Origin: Methanomicrobiaceae archaeon
GTDB lineage: Archaea; Halobacteriota; Methanomicrobia; Methanomicrobiales; Methanomicrobiaceae
NCBI GenBank assembly: GCA_016926855.1
Contig: JAFGNT010000018.1
Coordinates: 213,990 to 277,989, forward strand
DNA length: 64,000 bases
Direction of reading: 5' to 3'
Position numbers and translations under genes: made by a program. This document shows positions 40,075-50,290 of the stretch, one piece after another. Numbering within the stretch: position 1 is the stretch's first letter; the number at the start of each line of letters is the position of its first letter. The notes beneath the pieces were generated by a model. That model did not search any database. It was given only the letters and a program-made list of their open reading frames with translations, and was not told where the DNA came from.

Positions 40075-42771
40075 GTGAAATCATTGAAGCCTTCCCAAAT
40101 TGCAGCCATCATCCTGGTTGCACTCTTTCTCTCGCTAACGACCATTATTCGGCTCCTCGGAGACTGGTTCTGGTTTTCTGCCGTTGGATACGAGAGCGTT
40201 TTTTCAACCGTGCTCATCACATCGGTGGTTCTTGGGCTGATCTCGTTTATCGTCTTCTTCGGTTTTGCCTACGGAAACGCCGTCTTCGCGGCGCGTACAG
40301 CGGTGCGGGGGCAGGGGATGCCCCGGGCGCGGCTCATCGAAGTAGCCCTCATCGCCGGTATTGCGGGTTTCTTTGCGGCCCTTTCCGCAGCAGGATCGTG
40401 GGAAACCATCCTGAAATTTATTCACCAGACGTCCTTTTCGACAGCCGAGCCCCTTTTCAACCTTGACGTCGGCTTTTACCTCTTTTCCCTCCCCTTTTTC
40501 TCCTTTCTTGTTAGCTTTTTCCTCGGACTGTTCATATTCACGACACTGCTGTCGGCGCTGTCATTCCTGATTCAGGCGATGAAAATCAGGATCCGCGAAG
40601 GCCGTACCCCGTACGTGGTCGTAGACGGGGGTGAAGATTTCGACTGGATGGGATTTTTAAAGCAGTTCCTCCCCCACTTAAACGCCCTGCTGTTCCTTAT
40701 CTTCACCGCGCTCGCCGCGCGGCTGTGGCTGGCACGTTTTGATCTGCTCTTTTCACCCACCGGAGCGGTATACGGGGCGGGGTATACGGACGTGCATGTG
40801 ACACTCACGGTTCTCTCGATCCTGACGTTCGTTGCGTTCGTCATCGGCATCGGATTTCTGGTCAACGAGAAGTTCAAACGCGTGGATCTCATCAAATACG
40901 GAATCCTTTCGTTCGTGGGAATCGCTTTTGTGGGTCTCCTTGCCACCGGTGTCATGCAGAGCCTCGTGGTCGAACCGGATGAATCCAATCTCGAGAGGCC
41001 GTACCTCGAATATAATATCCAGAGCACGCTGGCGGCATACGGGCTTGATGAGGCTGATGAACGGCTTTTCCCCGTCAGTTACTCCCTCACGGGCGATGAC
41101 ATCCGCGCCAACAACGCGACCGTTAAAAATATCCGGCTGTGGGACTGGAGGCCGCTAAAAACGACATACGAGCAGCTGCAGCTCTTCCGGACCTATTACA
41201 CCTTCTATGACGTCGATGTGGACCGCTACATGCTGGACGGCATGTACAAGCAGGTGCTGGTATCTCCGCGGGAGATGAACAGCAGAAACCTGCCTGCACA
41301 GGCGCAATCGTGGGTGAATCGCCACCTCGTCTATACCCACGGCTACGGGGCCGTGATGAATCCCGTCGATGTCGTATCTGCCGGCGGTCTCCCGAGCTTC
41401 TACCTCAAGGATATCCCCCCGTCCTCGGATTATATCCAGCTGGATGAGCCGCGTATCTATTTCGGCGAGGTCACCACGGATTACGCCGTGACCGGCACAA
41501 GCACGGACGAACTCGACTACCCGGCCGGGGAGCAGAACATCTATACCACCTACGCGGGGACCGGAGGAGTCGCTCTCTCCGACATTGTTCGTAAACTCGT
41601 ATATGCCTCCCGTTTCGGTTCGATCGAGCTTCTCGTATCGGGCTCACTGGAACCGGACAGCCGCATCCTCCTGCACCGGAGCATCAAGGACAGGGTCGGA
41701 ACTATCGCCCCATTCATGTCGTATGATCCCGATCCCTACATTGTCATTGCCGACAACAGGCTCTTCTGGATTCTCGACGCCTATGTCACCTCTGACCGGT
41801 ACCCCTATTCGGCACCGGTACAGGTGCAGGCCATCAGTCCCCGGCCGCTGAATTATATCAGGAACAGTGTCAAAGTGGTCATCGATGCATACAACGGCGA
41901 TGTCACGTACTATGTCGTCGAACCCGGTGATCCGCTGACTCAGACGTACCAGAAGATGTTCCCCGATCTCTTCAGGGACTTTGACGAGATGCCTGCGGAG
42001 CTTCGGGAACATATCCGTTACCCGCAGGGCATATTCGAGATCCAGGCCTTTCTCTACACGACATATCACATGAAGGACCCGCGGGTTTTCTACAACAGAG
42101 AAGACCAATGGGTGTTTCCCGATGAGGTGTACCGCGGTTCCCGGCAGCCCATGGAGCCGTATTACATCATCATGAAAATTCCCGGCGAGCAAACAGAGGA
42201 ATTCATCCTGATGCTGCCTTTCACCCCGCGGGGCAAGGAGAACATGATCGGCTGGATGGCCGCACGGTCGGACCCGGCCAACTACGGGGAGCTGATTGTG
42301 TACCAGTTTTCCAAACAGGAGCTGACCTACGGCCCCATGCAGATCGAAGCGAGGATCGACCAGGATACCGAGATTTCGCAGGATATCACGCTCTGGTCCC
42401 AGTCGGGATCGTCCGTTCTGAGGGGGAACACGCTCATCATCCCGATAGAGAATTCGATCATCTATGTCGAGCCGCTGTACCTTGAGGCAACCGAGAAGGG
42501 GACGCTGCCCCAGCTCCAGCGGGTTATTGTCGCATACAACGACCGCCTGACGATGCAGGAGACCCTCTCCGATGCCCTTGATGTCATCTTCGGGGAAGGC
42601 ACAGGCACAGGAACGGGTGAAGAACCCGCTCTCCCGATCTCAGAAGGCGATGCGGAAAAACTCGCGAAGATTGCCGAGCTCTATGACAGAGCACAGCAGG
42701 CGCTCGCAAAAGGCGACCTCGGCCTCTACCAGCGGTATATCAACGAGATCGGATCACTCGTATCGGGATGA
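40075..42771 (+). CDS. UPF0182 family large membrane protein
   Basis: 898 aa; N-terminal TM helices then YLEYNIQSTLAAYGLDEAD, RQPMEPYYIIMKIPGEQTEEFILMLPFTPRGKENMIGWMAARSD. Confidence 0.92.
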   Translation: MKSLKPSQIAAIILVALFLSLTTIIRLLGDWFWFSAVGYESVFSTVLITSVVLGLISFIVFFGFAYGNAVFAARTAVRGQGMPRARLIEVALIAGIAGFFAALSAAGSWETILKFIHQTSFSTAEPLFNLDVGFYLFSLPFFSFLVSFFLGLFIFTTLLSALSFLIQAMKIRIREGRTPYVVVDGGEDFDWMGFLKQFLPHLNALLFLIFTALAARLWLARFDLLFSPTGAVYGAGYTDVHVTLTVLSILTFVAFVIGIGFLVNEKFKRVDLIKYGILSFVGIAFVGLLATGVMQSLVVEPDESNLERPYLEYNIQSTLAAYGLDEADERLFPVSYSLTGDDIRANNATVKNIRLWDWRPLKTTYEQLQLFRTYYTFYDVDVDRYMLDGMYKQVLVSPREMNSRNLPAQAQSWVNRHLVYTHGYGAVMNPVDVVSAGGLPSFYLKDIPPSSDYIQLDEPRIYFGEVTTDYAVTGTSTDELDYPAGEQNIYTTYAGTGGVALSDIVRKLVYASRFGSIELLVSGSLEPDSRILLHRSIKDRVGTIAPFMSYDPDPYIVIADNRLFWILDAYVTSDRYPYSAPVQVQAISPRPLNYIRNSVKVVIDAYNGDVTYYVVEPGDPLTQTYQKMFPDLFRDFDEMPAELREHIRYPQGIFEIQAFLYTTYHMKDPRVFYNREDQWVFPDEVYRGSRQPMEPYYIIMKIPGEQTEEFILMLPFTPRGKENMIGWMAARSDPANYGELIVYQFSKQELTYGPMQIEARIDQDTEISQDITLWSQSGSSVLRGNTLIIPIENSIIYVEPLYLEATEKGTLPQLQRVIVAYNDRLTMQETLSDALDVIFGEGTGTGTGEEPALPISEGDAEKLAKIAELYDRAQQALAKGDLGLYQRYINEIGSLVSG

Positions 42772-42788
42772 TGGCTCCCCATCATCCC
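42765..42788 (+). terminator. Hairpin GGGATGATGG-CTCC-CCATCATCCC followed by TCTTTT
   Basis: 10-bp perfect stem at the UPF0182 stop, T-rich tail, convergent with the rhodanese gene. Confidence 0.65.
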
Positions 42789-42823
42789 TCTTTTCGCCCG
42801 CTTTCCGGGGTATTTGTCACTGT

Positions 42824-43294
42824 CTAGGTCTCAACCGGGTATCCCGCATCCACCCATGCGCCGTAGTTCCCTTCGAGCCGGTAGACATTGATAAATCCTG
42901 CATCGACCAGTTTCTGTGCCCCCGCGATTGCGACACTGTCGACGTGGCAGTATACCAGATAGATCCCTTCTTTGTCCAGTGTCGGGATGGCCGCGTCGAG
43001 CGATCCGTCGCCCAGGTAATAATGCACGGCACCGGGCAGATGCCCGGCATCATAGTGGGGGGAGACATCGATAATCACGAGATCGGGTGTCGTATCGATC
43101 AGATCCTTCGCCTCCGAAGGCGGGAGATCCGTATAAGACGGCACCGGTGTTTCCGTTGCTGCCGGTGTTTCACCCGTTGTGGGAACGGCGGTTGGTGTTG
43201 GTGTTGGTGTCGCCTGATCTCCGCCGGTCGTGCAGCCTGCCGCGAGAAGAGCGACAAGGAGGATTAAACCCACTATTTTTTTCATTCCAATCAT
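42824..43294 (-). CDS. Rhodanese-domain lipoprotein
   Basis: Lipobox-like LVALLAAGCTTG; rhodanese fold (VIIDVSPHYDAGHLPGAVHYYLGD; active-site-region YCHVDSVAIAGAQKL). Confidence 0.85.
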   Translation of the reverse strand: MIGMKKIVGLILLVALLAAGCTTGGDQATPTPTPTAVPTTGETPAATETPVPSYTDLPPSEAKDLIDTTPDLVIIDVSPHYDAGHLPGAVHYYLGDGSLDAAIPTLDKEGIYLVYCHVDSVAIAGAQKLVDAGFINVYRLEGNYGAWVDAGYPVET

Positions 43295-43562
43295 CTCTCA
43301 ATAATTCCCTGAACACCCCCGTTAGGGAAGCACTCCACGAAAAAGATATCTCCGAAAGCGTTTCGCTGTCGGGGAGGAAAAATGGGTCCGGATACCGGCC
43401 AACCGCCCCTTTCAGTTTCGGAGCGGGGACGAAACCGGCATCACCCGGGAGTGGTACGCACGCGGAGCAGTAAAATACCGGGGGGCTGTATGTCACAGAA
43501 AGCCCCAAGGATTATAAAAATCAACGGTGATTGACTCCTGTATCAGGCCGGAGAGAGACATG

Positions 43563-46229
43563 ATGGTGAACCTGCGTATCGTAACTTTCCTGAGCATTGC
43601 CATTTTCCTCTTTTTCCTCGTTTGTACCGGAACCGTGGGTGCGGAGTGCCCGAAGGGCTGCGAGTGCATGACGCCGGAGACAGCACTGAAAAATGGTTAT
43701 ACCCCCTGCAGCGGGCAGCAGATCCTCTGCGGATATGATACATTCCAGAATCCGATGTATTGCTACCAGATACCGGTTACGACCAAAACTCCCACGCCGA
43801 CGCCGACAACCGCACCGCCCACGACCACTCCGACACCGACTCCGCCGCCCACCACACCGGTACCTGCCACATGCCCGTCCCCCTGCACATGCACGGGCAC
43901 TGCGGAAGCACAGAACGCCGGACTGGACCTCTGCGGGGGCAAGCAGATCCTCTGCGGCTACGATCAGGTGCAGAATCCGATGTACTGCTGGCAGATTCCG
44001 GCGACGACCGTCCCGACCACATCGGCAACGCCGACGGAATCACCGACACCCACGACAGTCCCCCCGACAACCGTCACTCCGACGGCATCGCCGGTACCTG
44101 CCGCCACGACCGTACCTCCGGCAACCGCAACGCCGACACCAACGCCAGCCGCATACAGCTCCGCATTCCTCGACACCCGGACGATTCCGGAAAAACCCGC
44201 TCTCGGGGACCGTGTACGCTATATCGTCACCGCAGCCGATCCCGATGCCACGCGGGTGATCGACATCTGGATGGACGGGCGCCATGTCACCACCTGCCAT
44301 GACGCCGCCTGCGAATACATCTCCCCGCCGGTCGCGTCCGATCCTTTCTTCGGCGCAGTCGCCGCAGACCGCTCCGGCGTCCTGCACGCCGAAGGGTCGG
44401 TGCCCCCCGATGAATACGCCCGTCTCGCACCGGGAGACACGGATCGCGACGGTGTGGACGATCTCTGGGACACCTGCCCGGACATTTCCAATCCCGACCA
44501 GGCCGATACCGACGGCGACGGCGTCGGGGACGCCTGCGATGCCTGCTGCCCGGCATGCGGCGCGGACGGCACGTCCCTCCTGGATCCTGATTACTGCTGT
44601 GCGGATCTCGACCGACTGTACTACCCCTCCTCCGAATCGGCATACACCTGCCGGGACGCGTTATCGGAGTATGACGACGATACGGGACGGGTCAGCTACT
44701 ACTGGGAGGACCTCTACGGCGCCGTGACCCGGAACGGCTGCGGATGCACCGATACGGACGGTGGTGCAGAAACATTCACCTCAGGTAGCGTCTACATCGA
44801 GCGCCAGACTGAGGAGAGCTGCACTGATATCTGGAACGAGATGCGGGGAACGTTCGTGCGCCCCTGCACGCCCGCCCGGACGACCTGCGAGGAGTATGCC
44901 GACCGGTGCGTGAACGCAACCCATATCGAGGAATTTTCCTGCGGGACCGACGGCCTCGTGAGCACCATCACCGCCTGCCCCTACGGCACGTGCGAGCACG
45001 GTGCCTGCACCTGCCCGGATACGGACGGGGGGAACAATCCTTACGTGCAGGGAACAGTGGCAGGACAGACTGATTACTGCTGGAATGCGTTAAGCCTCGT
45101 GGAATACACCTGCGGGCTCGACTATGCGGGCCATTTTGCTGCGCACAGCAGCCTGATTACCTGCCCGTTCGGCTGCGATTCGGGCGCCTGCGTCTGCGAG
45201 GACTCGGACGGCGGGCTCAATTACGACAGAAGGGGGCGTATCGGCACGAACGAGGATTACTGCACCGACTCCCGGACGCTTGTCGAATATTACCCGGACC
45301 GCTCGGGCGGCGGATGTGCGGCTGCGACCGTGACCCACACCTGCGACGGGCTCTGCAGTTTCGGGGCGTGCCAGGCAGCCACGTGCGACGACCGCATCCA
45401 GAACCAGGGCGAAGAAGACGTGGACTGCGGCGGGCCCTGCGACACCGCCTGCGACCTCTGCCATGCGGATGATCTCCCCGACGTCTTTGACTGGCGCGAC
45501 TGGCTGGGTGTGAACTGGATCACGGAGGTGAAAAACCAGGGCAATTGCGGCTCATGCTACGCCTTCGCCACTCTCGCGGCAATGGAGGCGACCTACAATA
45601 TCGAGAACGCCGCTGCGTTCCGGGCGGGAACGCTCGATTTCGGCCTCTACCCCCGCATCAACGCGCGGGGCTTTCCGGAGCTCGACCTCTCCGAGCAGGC
45701 GATCGTCTCCTGCTGGGGTGCCGCGGGAGCGGGCAGCGGCCATTGCTGCGGCGGATGGCCGGGGCCATACCTCTTCGACTACATCCAGGATGACGGCGTA
45801 CCCGACGAGACCTGCTTCCCGTACAGCGACGAAAGCACCTCATGCGGCGAGATCGAAACCCCCGGGTGCTTCCGCCGCTGCAGCGACTGGGGCTCACGGG
45901 TGTGGACGATCTCCCGGGAGCGGGACGTCGGCGACAGTGCGGCGGACGGGATCGAGGAGAGTCGCGTGAAGCGGGCGCTGGTCTGCTACGGGCCGGTGAT
46001 CTCCTGCGACTACAACGCAGGCGACCCCGGCGCCTCCCACTGCATTCTCATCATCGGCTGGAACGAGATCACCCGGGAATGGATCATCAAAAACAGCTGG
46101 GGTGACCTCTGGTCGCGGGGGAGCGAATCCGGAGGATTCGGGTCGATCCCTTATGACCACCGCTGGACCTCCACCTCATGGTGGGAAGTGAACGAAAAAT
46201 GGAACGTCAGGGGGGTGAGGCAGGGATGA
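43563..46229 (+). CDS. Secreted cysteine-rich papain-like (C1A) protease with two six-Cys modules and TSP3-like repeat
   Basis: Signal peptide; CPKGCEC...CGY...YCY and CPSPCTC...CGY...YCW; DTDRDGVDDLWDTCPDISNPDQADTDGDGVGDACD; catalytic NQGNCGSCYAF, SHCILIIGW, IIKNSWG. Confidence 0.92.
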   Translation: MVNLRIVTFLSIAIFLFFLVCTGTVGAECPKGCECMTPETALKNGYTPCSGQQILCGYDTFQNPMYCYQIPVTTKTPTPTPTTAPPTTTPTPTPPPTTPVPATCPSPCTCTGTAEAQNAGLDLCGGKQILCGYDQVQNPMYCWQIPATTVPTTSATPTESPTPTTVPPTTVTPTASPVPAATTVPPATATPTPTPAAYSSAFLDTRTIPEKPALGDRVRYIVTAADPDATRVIDIWMDGRHVTTCHDAACEYISPPVASDPFFGAVAADRSGVLHAEGSVPPDEYARLAPGDTDRDGVDDLWDTCPDISNPDQADTDGDGVGDACDACCPACGADGTSLLDPDYCCADLDRLYYPSSESAYTCRDALSEYDDDTGRVSYYWEDLYGAVTRNGCGCTDTDGGAETFTSGSVYIERQTEESCTDIWNEMRGTFVRPCTPARTTCEEYADRCVNATHIEEFSCGTDGLVSTITACPYGTCEHGACTCPDTDGGNNPYVQGTVAGQTDYCWNALSLVEYTCGLDYAGHFAAHSSLITCPFGCDSGACVCEDSDGGLNYDRRGRIGTNEDYCTDSRTLVEYYPDRSGGGCAAATVTHTCDGLCSFGACQAATCDDRIQNQGEEDVDCGGPCDTACDLCHADDLPDVFDWRDWLGVNWITEVKNQGNCGSCYAFATLAAMEATYNIENAAAFRAGTLDFGLYPRINARGFPELDLSEQAIVSCWGAAGAGSGHCCGGWPGPYLFDYIQDDGVPDETCFPYSDESTSCGEIETPGCFRRCSDWGSRVWTISRERDVGDSAADGIEESRVKRALVCYGPVISCDYNAGDPGASHCILIIGWNEITREWIIKNSWGDLWSRGSESGGFGSIPYDHRWTSTSWWEVNEKWNVRGVRQG
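43785..44150 (+). repeat. Low-complexity Thr/Pro-rich linker-coding repeats
   Basis: Degenerate ccgacgccgacaaccgca-type repeats flanking the second Cys module. Confidence 0.75.
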
Positions 46230-46861
46230 CCCGACCTTCCCTGTACCTGCTCCTCGCCCTGCTCCTTATCGCCGCACCGGCAGGAGCGCTTCGCGATCCC
46301 GCGATGGTGTACTGCACGGAGCTCGGGTACGAGTATGTCCCGGTCATGACCGATACGGGGCAGGTCGACGCCTGCAGACTCCCCGACGGCCGCTATATCA
46401 GGACATGGGATTTCCTCGCGGGGATATCGGCTCCCGAGACGGGCTACTGCGCACGGCAGGGCTATGAAACGAAGACCATCCGTGACTGCGACCGGTGCTC
46501 GCCGGTGTATTCCTGCACCTGCGCCGTCTGCATGCTCCCGGACGGGTCCGAGGTGGAGGTAACCACTCTCATGGCACTTGATTTCAGGGAATTCAGCCCT
46601 GTTTCAGCCACATGCGGCGACGGGGTCTGCACCGTCGGCCCCGAGAACCACACTGCCTGCCCGGCCGACTGCTCCTCGGGCGGCGGCGACATCTGCTGCG
46701 ACGGGGTGCAGGATGGTATCTGCGATCCGGACTGCCGCCCCGAGCAGGATCCCGACTGCCCGGTGGAGACGGTGGAGCCGACAGGACAGGCCGTCCCCGG
46801 ATTTGCCGTGATAGCAGCGGCAGGGGCACTCGCTTTTACCGCCTGCGTGAGAAAACGGTAA
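46226..46861 (+). CDS. Secreted DUF333-like protein with PGF-CTERM-like sorting tail
   Basis: Signal peptide; two MVYCTELGYEY.../TGYCARQGYET... repeats; C-terminal VPGFAVIAAAGALAFTACVRKR; ATGA overlap with protease stop. Confidence 0.83.
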   Translation: MTRPSLYLLLALLLIAAPAGALRDPAMVYCTELGYEYVPVMTDTGQVDACRLPDGRYIRTWDFLAGISAPETGYCARQGYETKTIRDCDRCSPVYSCTCAVCMLPDGSEVEVTTLMALDFREFSPVSATCGDGVCTVGPENHTACPADCSSGGGDICCDGVQDGICDPDCRPEQDPDCPVETVEPTGQAVPGFAVIAAAGALAFTACVRKR

Positions 46862-46904
46862 TTTTTTTCAGGAAATACGCGAGCGCTCCTGCGATTGAAA
46901 GGTA

Positions 46905-47603
46905 TCACTCCTTCGGCCGCGTTGTCTCCTCCGTATGCGATCCTGCACCAAGCACTTCTCCAAGCCCGGCAATCGCCCGTTCCGTCCTCGGGCATGTGAA
47001 CTGATAAACGCCCGAATAACTCGCCATATCCGCTGCAAGTCTCCGCACATCCTCTATTGTGTCAAGATCATACCAGACCGGCAGCAGATACCCTGAGAGA
47101 CCTTTTCCCCGTGTCCTTTCAAGCGTCATGCTGCAAACCCGTGATGTGCTCCACGGCATGTCGGAAAACAGAGCAGGGAGGTGCTGACGGCTCCCAATGA
47201 GATAATACCCGCCGTCGTCACAAGGGCCCAGCACGACATCCCTAAAATCGAGCCGCCGGAGCGCCTTCGTGAGACACTCCGCGGGCAGGTGTGGAGTGTC
47301 GCTTCCCATGAGGATCACCTTCCCGTATCCCATGGAGAACAGTCTCTCTGAGATCCCGGAGAGTTTTCCACCCAGATCTCCATCACCCTGCGCAATGCAC
47401 CGGACCCTCTCCGGTGCCATCCGGGAAAAGAAATCCCCCGCTGTCTCCGGGTCATATGCGACGAAACAATCAGCATCCCGGATTCCTGATACGTTTAAGA
47501 CAGTATCACGGAGAAACGCACCATACAATTCTGCAGCTGCCAGCGGTGTGAGCGGCGGGCAGAGGCGTGTCTTGACGGTGCCCGGCACCGGTTGTTTTGC
47601 CAT
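46905..47603 (-). CDS. GT-A/NTP-transferase-like protein (TIGR04282-like, rSAM/selenodomain-associated transferase 1 type)
   Basis: AIVIMAKQPVPGTVKTRLCPPLTPLAAAELYGAFLRDT; LMGSDTPHLPAECLTKAL; VLGPCDDGGYYLIG; exact start uncertain. Confidence 0.82.
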   Translation of the reverse strand: MAKQPVPGTVKTRLCPPLTPLAAAELYGAFLRDTVLNVSGIRDADCFVAYDPETAGDFFSRMAPERVRCIAQGDGDLGGKLSGISERLFSMGYGKVILMGSDTPHLPAECLTKALRRLDFRDVVLGPCDDGGYYLIGSRQHLPALFSDMPWSTSRVCSMTLERTRGKGLSGYLLPVWYDLDTIEDVRRLAADMASYSGVYQFTCPRTERAIAGLGEVLGAGSHTEETTRPKE

Positions 47604-47629
47604 GATCACAATGGCATTCCGGGGACTGT

Positions 47630-48445
47630 TCAGATTTCTCTCCTCCGCCCGATCCAGAGACCCCGTCCCACTTTTCCGGCATCTGCGGCGTCTGCCCAGA
47701 GTGCGACTCCGCGAACGACCGCCTGATAGAGATCCGACCCGAACCGGTTCATGATCGGTACCCGGAGATCTCCTTCGAGCGTGTCCCGGTACGCCTGGCA
47801 ATGGTCGGCAAAGTCCCTGCTTAAATCGTCTGCGGCTGATACGAGAAACCCATTCTCCCGGAGGAGCCCCGCATACCCTTCAAGCGTTCCGAGCGAGGGA
47901 AAGATCATGAAGGAGACGAGATGCTCCCACTCGCTTTCGGACATAACTCCCGTCTGGATCCAGTCGGTAAAAGCAATCACACCTCCGGGTCTGATCACGC
48001 GTGCGGCCTCGGAAATCAGCCTCTCTTTATCAGTCACATAGCACCAGGCATCCTGCCCCCAGATAATATCGAATGTCGATGCCCGAAACGGTATATCAAG
48101 CGCATTTCCACATTTAAAGGCAACACGCCCCGACAGGCCTGCCAACTCCGTTCTTCTGGCCGCCTCCGCCACCATTTCCGGTGTTGCATCGAGGCCGGTA
48201 ACCCGGCATCCATACGTCCGGGCGAGGTGCCGTGCCGGACCCCCAAGCGCACTGCAGATATCAAGGACGTGGACGTCTGCGGTCACACCGGCCCTCTGTG
48301 CGAGTTCATCTGTCGAATGTCCGCCCCCGACGTGGATTTCTTCTCCCATTACCATTTCCCAGATTTCGCCAACCGCTCCGGCGTATGCCCCGGTCACGTC
48401 AGCGATCGTGACATCCTGTCTTCTCTCAATCATGTGTATCACCAC
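47630..48445 (-). CDS. SAM-dependent methyltransferase (sarcosine/dimethylglycine MT-like)
   Basis: VLDICSALGGPARHLARTYGCRVTGLDATPEMV; AARVIRPGGVIAFTDW. Confidence 0.85.
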   Translation of the reverse strand: MVIHMIERRQDVTIADVTGAYAGAVGEIWEMVMGEEIHVGGGHSTDELAQRAGVTADVHVLDICSALGGPARHLARTYGCRVTGLDATPEMVAEAARRTELAGLSGRVAFKCGNALDIPFRASTFDIIWGQDAWCYVTDKERLISEAARVIRPGGVIAFTDWIQTGVMSESEWEHLVSFMIFPSLGTLEGYAGLLRENGFLVSAADDLSRDFADHCQAYRDTLEGDLRVPIMNRFGSDLYQAVVRGVALWADAADAGKVGRGLWIGRRREI

Positions 48446-49490
48446 CTGTTGTGTAGGGGCAGTTCGGATCCTCCCCCATCATATCCCCGGACGTATAATA
48501 TGCCGTCGCCCGGCACCCCCAGCAGACAGGCTTGTTCTGGCAGGTCGTGCATTTATTGGGCGTTTCTCCGTTCCGGAGCGGTGCAAACGTCAGCTCTCGC
48601 CGGTTTTTGTTGATGATCTCCCGAAACGGCATCTCGCCGATATTTCCAAAACTCTTTCTGATAACAGAACAGGGTGTCACATCCCCGTCAACCGTTACAC
48701 AAACAATCCCGCTGCAGTAGAACTTGTTCACATCCATCGTGCTCATCGAAAGAGGTGATCCGGGATAATTCACCCGGTCCCGGACATCGATGGCATGCCG
48801 GATCTCATCAGGTGTCGGGACCCATTCCGGGTGCTCCGCCCCGAGCCCGGCCATGCAGATCTGTGTCAGGCACGTCCGGATCCCTTTGGAAGCGAAGAAT
48901 CGTATCGTTCTTTCGACATCTTCTCCTGCGAGCGGCCGGGTAAATGTGATGCAGTTAATGATCTCGTCCGGATTCTTGCCACACCTGAGGAGATGCTCCA
49001 CCCCCTCGAGAATCGCACGGATCTTCCCCGCGGGATTTCCCGTGTGGAGGGCTCCATAGATCGTCTCATCGAGGGTGTCGAGATGAACGCTGATAAAACC
49101 GCCATCTGAGGCTTTCACAACCTGTTCTGCAACCAGAGGATCGGAGAGAGGCATGCCGCTCGTCCAGATGTTGTTTTTCAGGCCACGACCCTGTGCTGCC
49201 TCTATCAGTTCGTACCAGTCGCTTCTCATGAGGGGATCTCCGCCCAGCCAGTCGATAGCACGCACATCCAGTGCCACCGCCTCGTCAAGAAGCCGGATTA
49301 TACTCGCCTTTGGCAGTTCCGCAGAGGGTGCGTCTTCCGCTGCCGCGTAGCAGTACCGGCAGCCCTGCGGACAGGAAAGACACGACTCGATCTGGACCGA
49401 GTACACCTTTGATTCCTCAAAAAAACGGGTGACTTCCGACGAATCGGGGTGAAGGCACCCTCCGCTGACCACGGAATCGGGTTCAGCCAT
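48426..49490 (-). CDS. Radical SAM/SPASM protein
   Basis: SCPQGCRYCYAA radical SAM motif; C-terminal CTTCQNKPVCWGCRATAYY SPASM-like cysteines. Confidence 0.85.
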   Translation of the reverse strand: MAEPDSVVSGGCLHPDSSEVTRFFEESKVYSVQIESCLSCPQGCRYCYAAAEDAPSAELPKASIIRLLDEAVALDVRAIDWLGGDPLMRSDWYELIEAAQGRGLKNNIWTSGMPLSDPLVAEQVVKASDGGFISVHLDTLDETIYGALHTGNPAGKIRAILEGVEHLLRCGKNPDEIINCITFTRPLAGEDVERTIRFFASKGIRTCLTQICMAGLGAEHPEWVPTPDEIRHAIDVRDRVNYPGSPLSMSTMDVNKFYCSGIVCVTVDGDVTPCSVIRKSFGNIGEMPFREIINKNRRELTFAPLRNGETPNKCTTCQNKPVCWGCRATAYYTSGDMMGEDPNCPYTTGGDTHD

Positions 49491-49575
49491 CTTACCGACG
49501 CCCCCCCCTGCCGATGTCAGTACGGGCCTGATTACTATACAGGAAATGTGTGAAATACAATATAGACATTCGTGA

Positions 49576-50239
49576 TCATTCTCCGAAGATTCCAATAGAT
49601 GCAAGCGGGAGGAGGAGCATCAGCACCGCCCAGTAAAAGCCGGCCCGGGACACCCGGAATCTCCCGATGGTTTTCACGTATCGTTCCATGATGGCGAGGA
49701 TGACGAGGATGACGAGCATTGCGTTGAAGATCGACGTCGAGGGTTCGTGTTCGACGGAGAGAGAGAAGGAACGGATCAGCGGCGTACCGGCGGACGAGGA
49801 AGGAGATGAACGGCATATGGGCAATTCCTATGTATGCAAGGGTGAGGAGGTGAATCCTGAGCCAGGCATTCAGCCGCGGGGGTGGTCGGACGAGGTCCTT
49901 CCCCGTCTGCCGCTCAATCACAATGACAGCAAGCATTAACGCAAAAAATACACCGGCAATCCCGGTTGCCGTCTCGCCCGAAAAAAAGGCGAGTTCGGCC
50001 GGGACCATAAGAAAAGATGCGATGACGGCGATAATGCCAGAGGACACTGATCGTTTCCATGAAGCAAGCCCGACGATGATGAATATAAGCGCAAACGCGA
50101 AGTTATGAGCCCAGCGCACATCACCCTCGTAGAGAGGGAAGGCAGGGCCCAGCCAGAAGACCAGCCAGGCAACTCCGAGGATCAGCACGCCGAATCCTGC
50201 TGTCATTACCCGTTCGTAATCGATCCTCATAACCGCCAA
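49576..50239 (-). pseudogene. Integral membrane protein, apparently frameshifted
   Basis: N-terminal frame has four or more TM helices then degrades after SFLVRRYAADP; continuation PLIRSFSLSVEHEPSTSIFNAMLVILVILAIMERYVKTIGRFRVSRAGFYWAVLMLLLPLASIGIFGE is in another frame (ORF 49576-49824); junction near a (GA)5 tract at 49757-49766. Confidence 0.75.
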
Positions 50240-50290
50240 TTCTGCATGTCAACTAATAAATGTGACGAGCGCTTCCGCTATTCAGATGAT

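Noticed and set aside
43785-44150. Short tandem DNA repeats as a mobile or CRISPR element
   Set aside because: They encode a Thr/Pro-rich linker within an open reading frame
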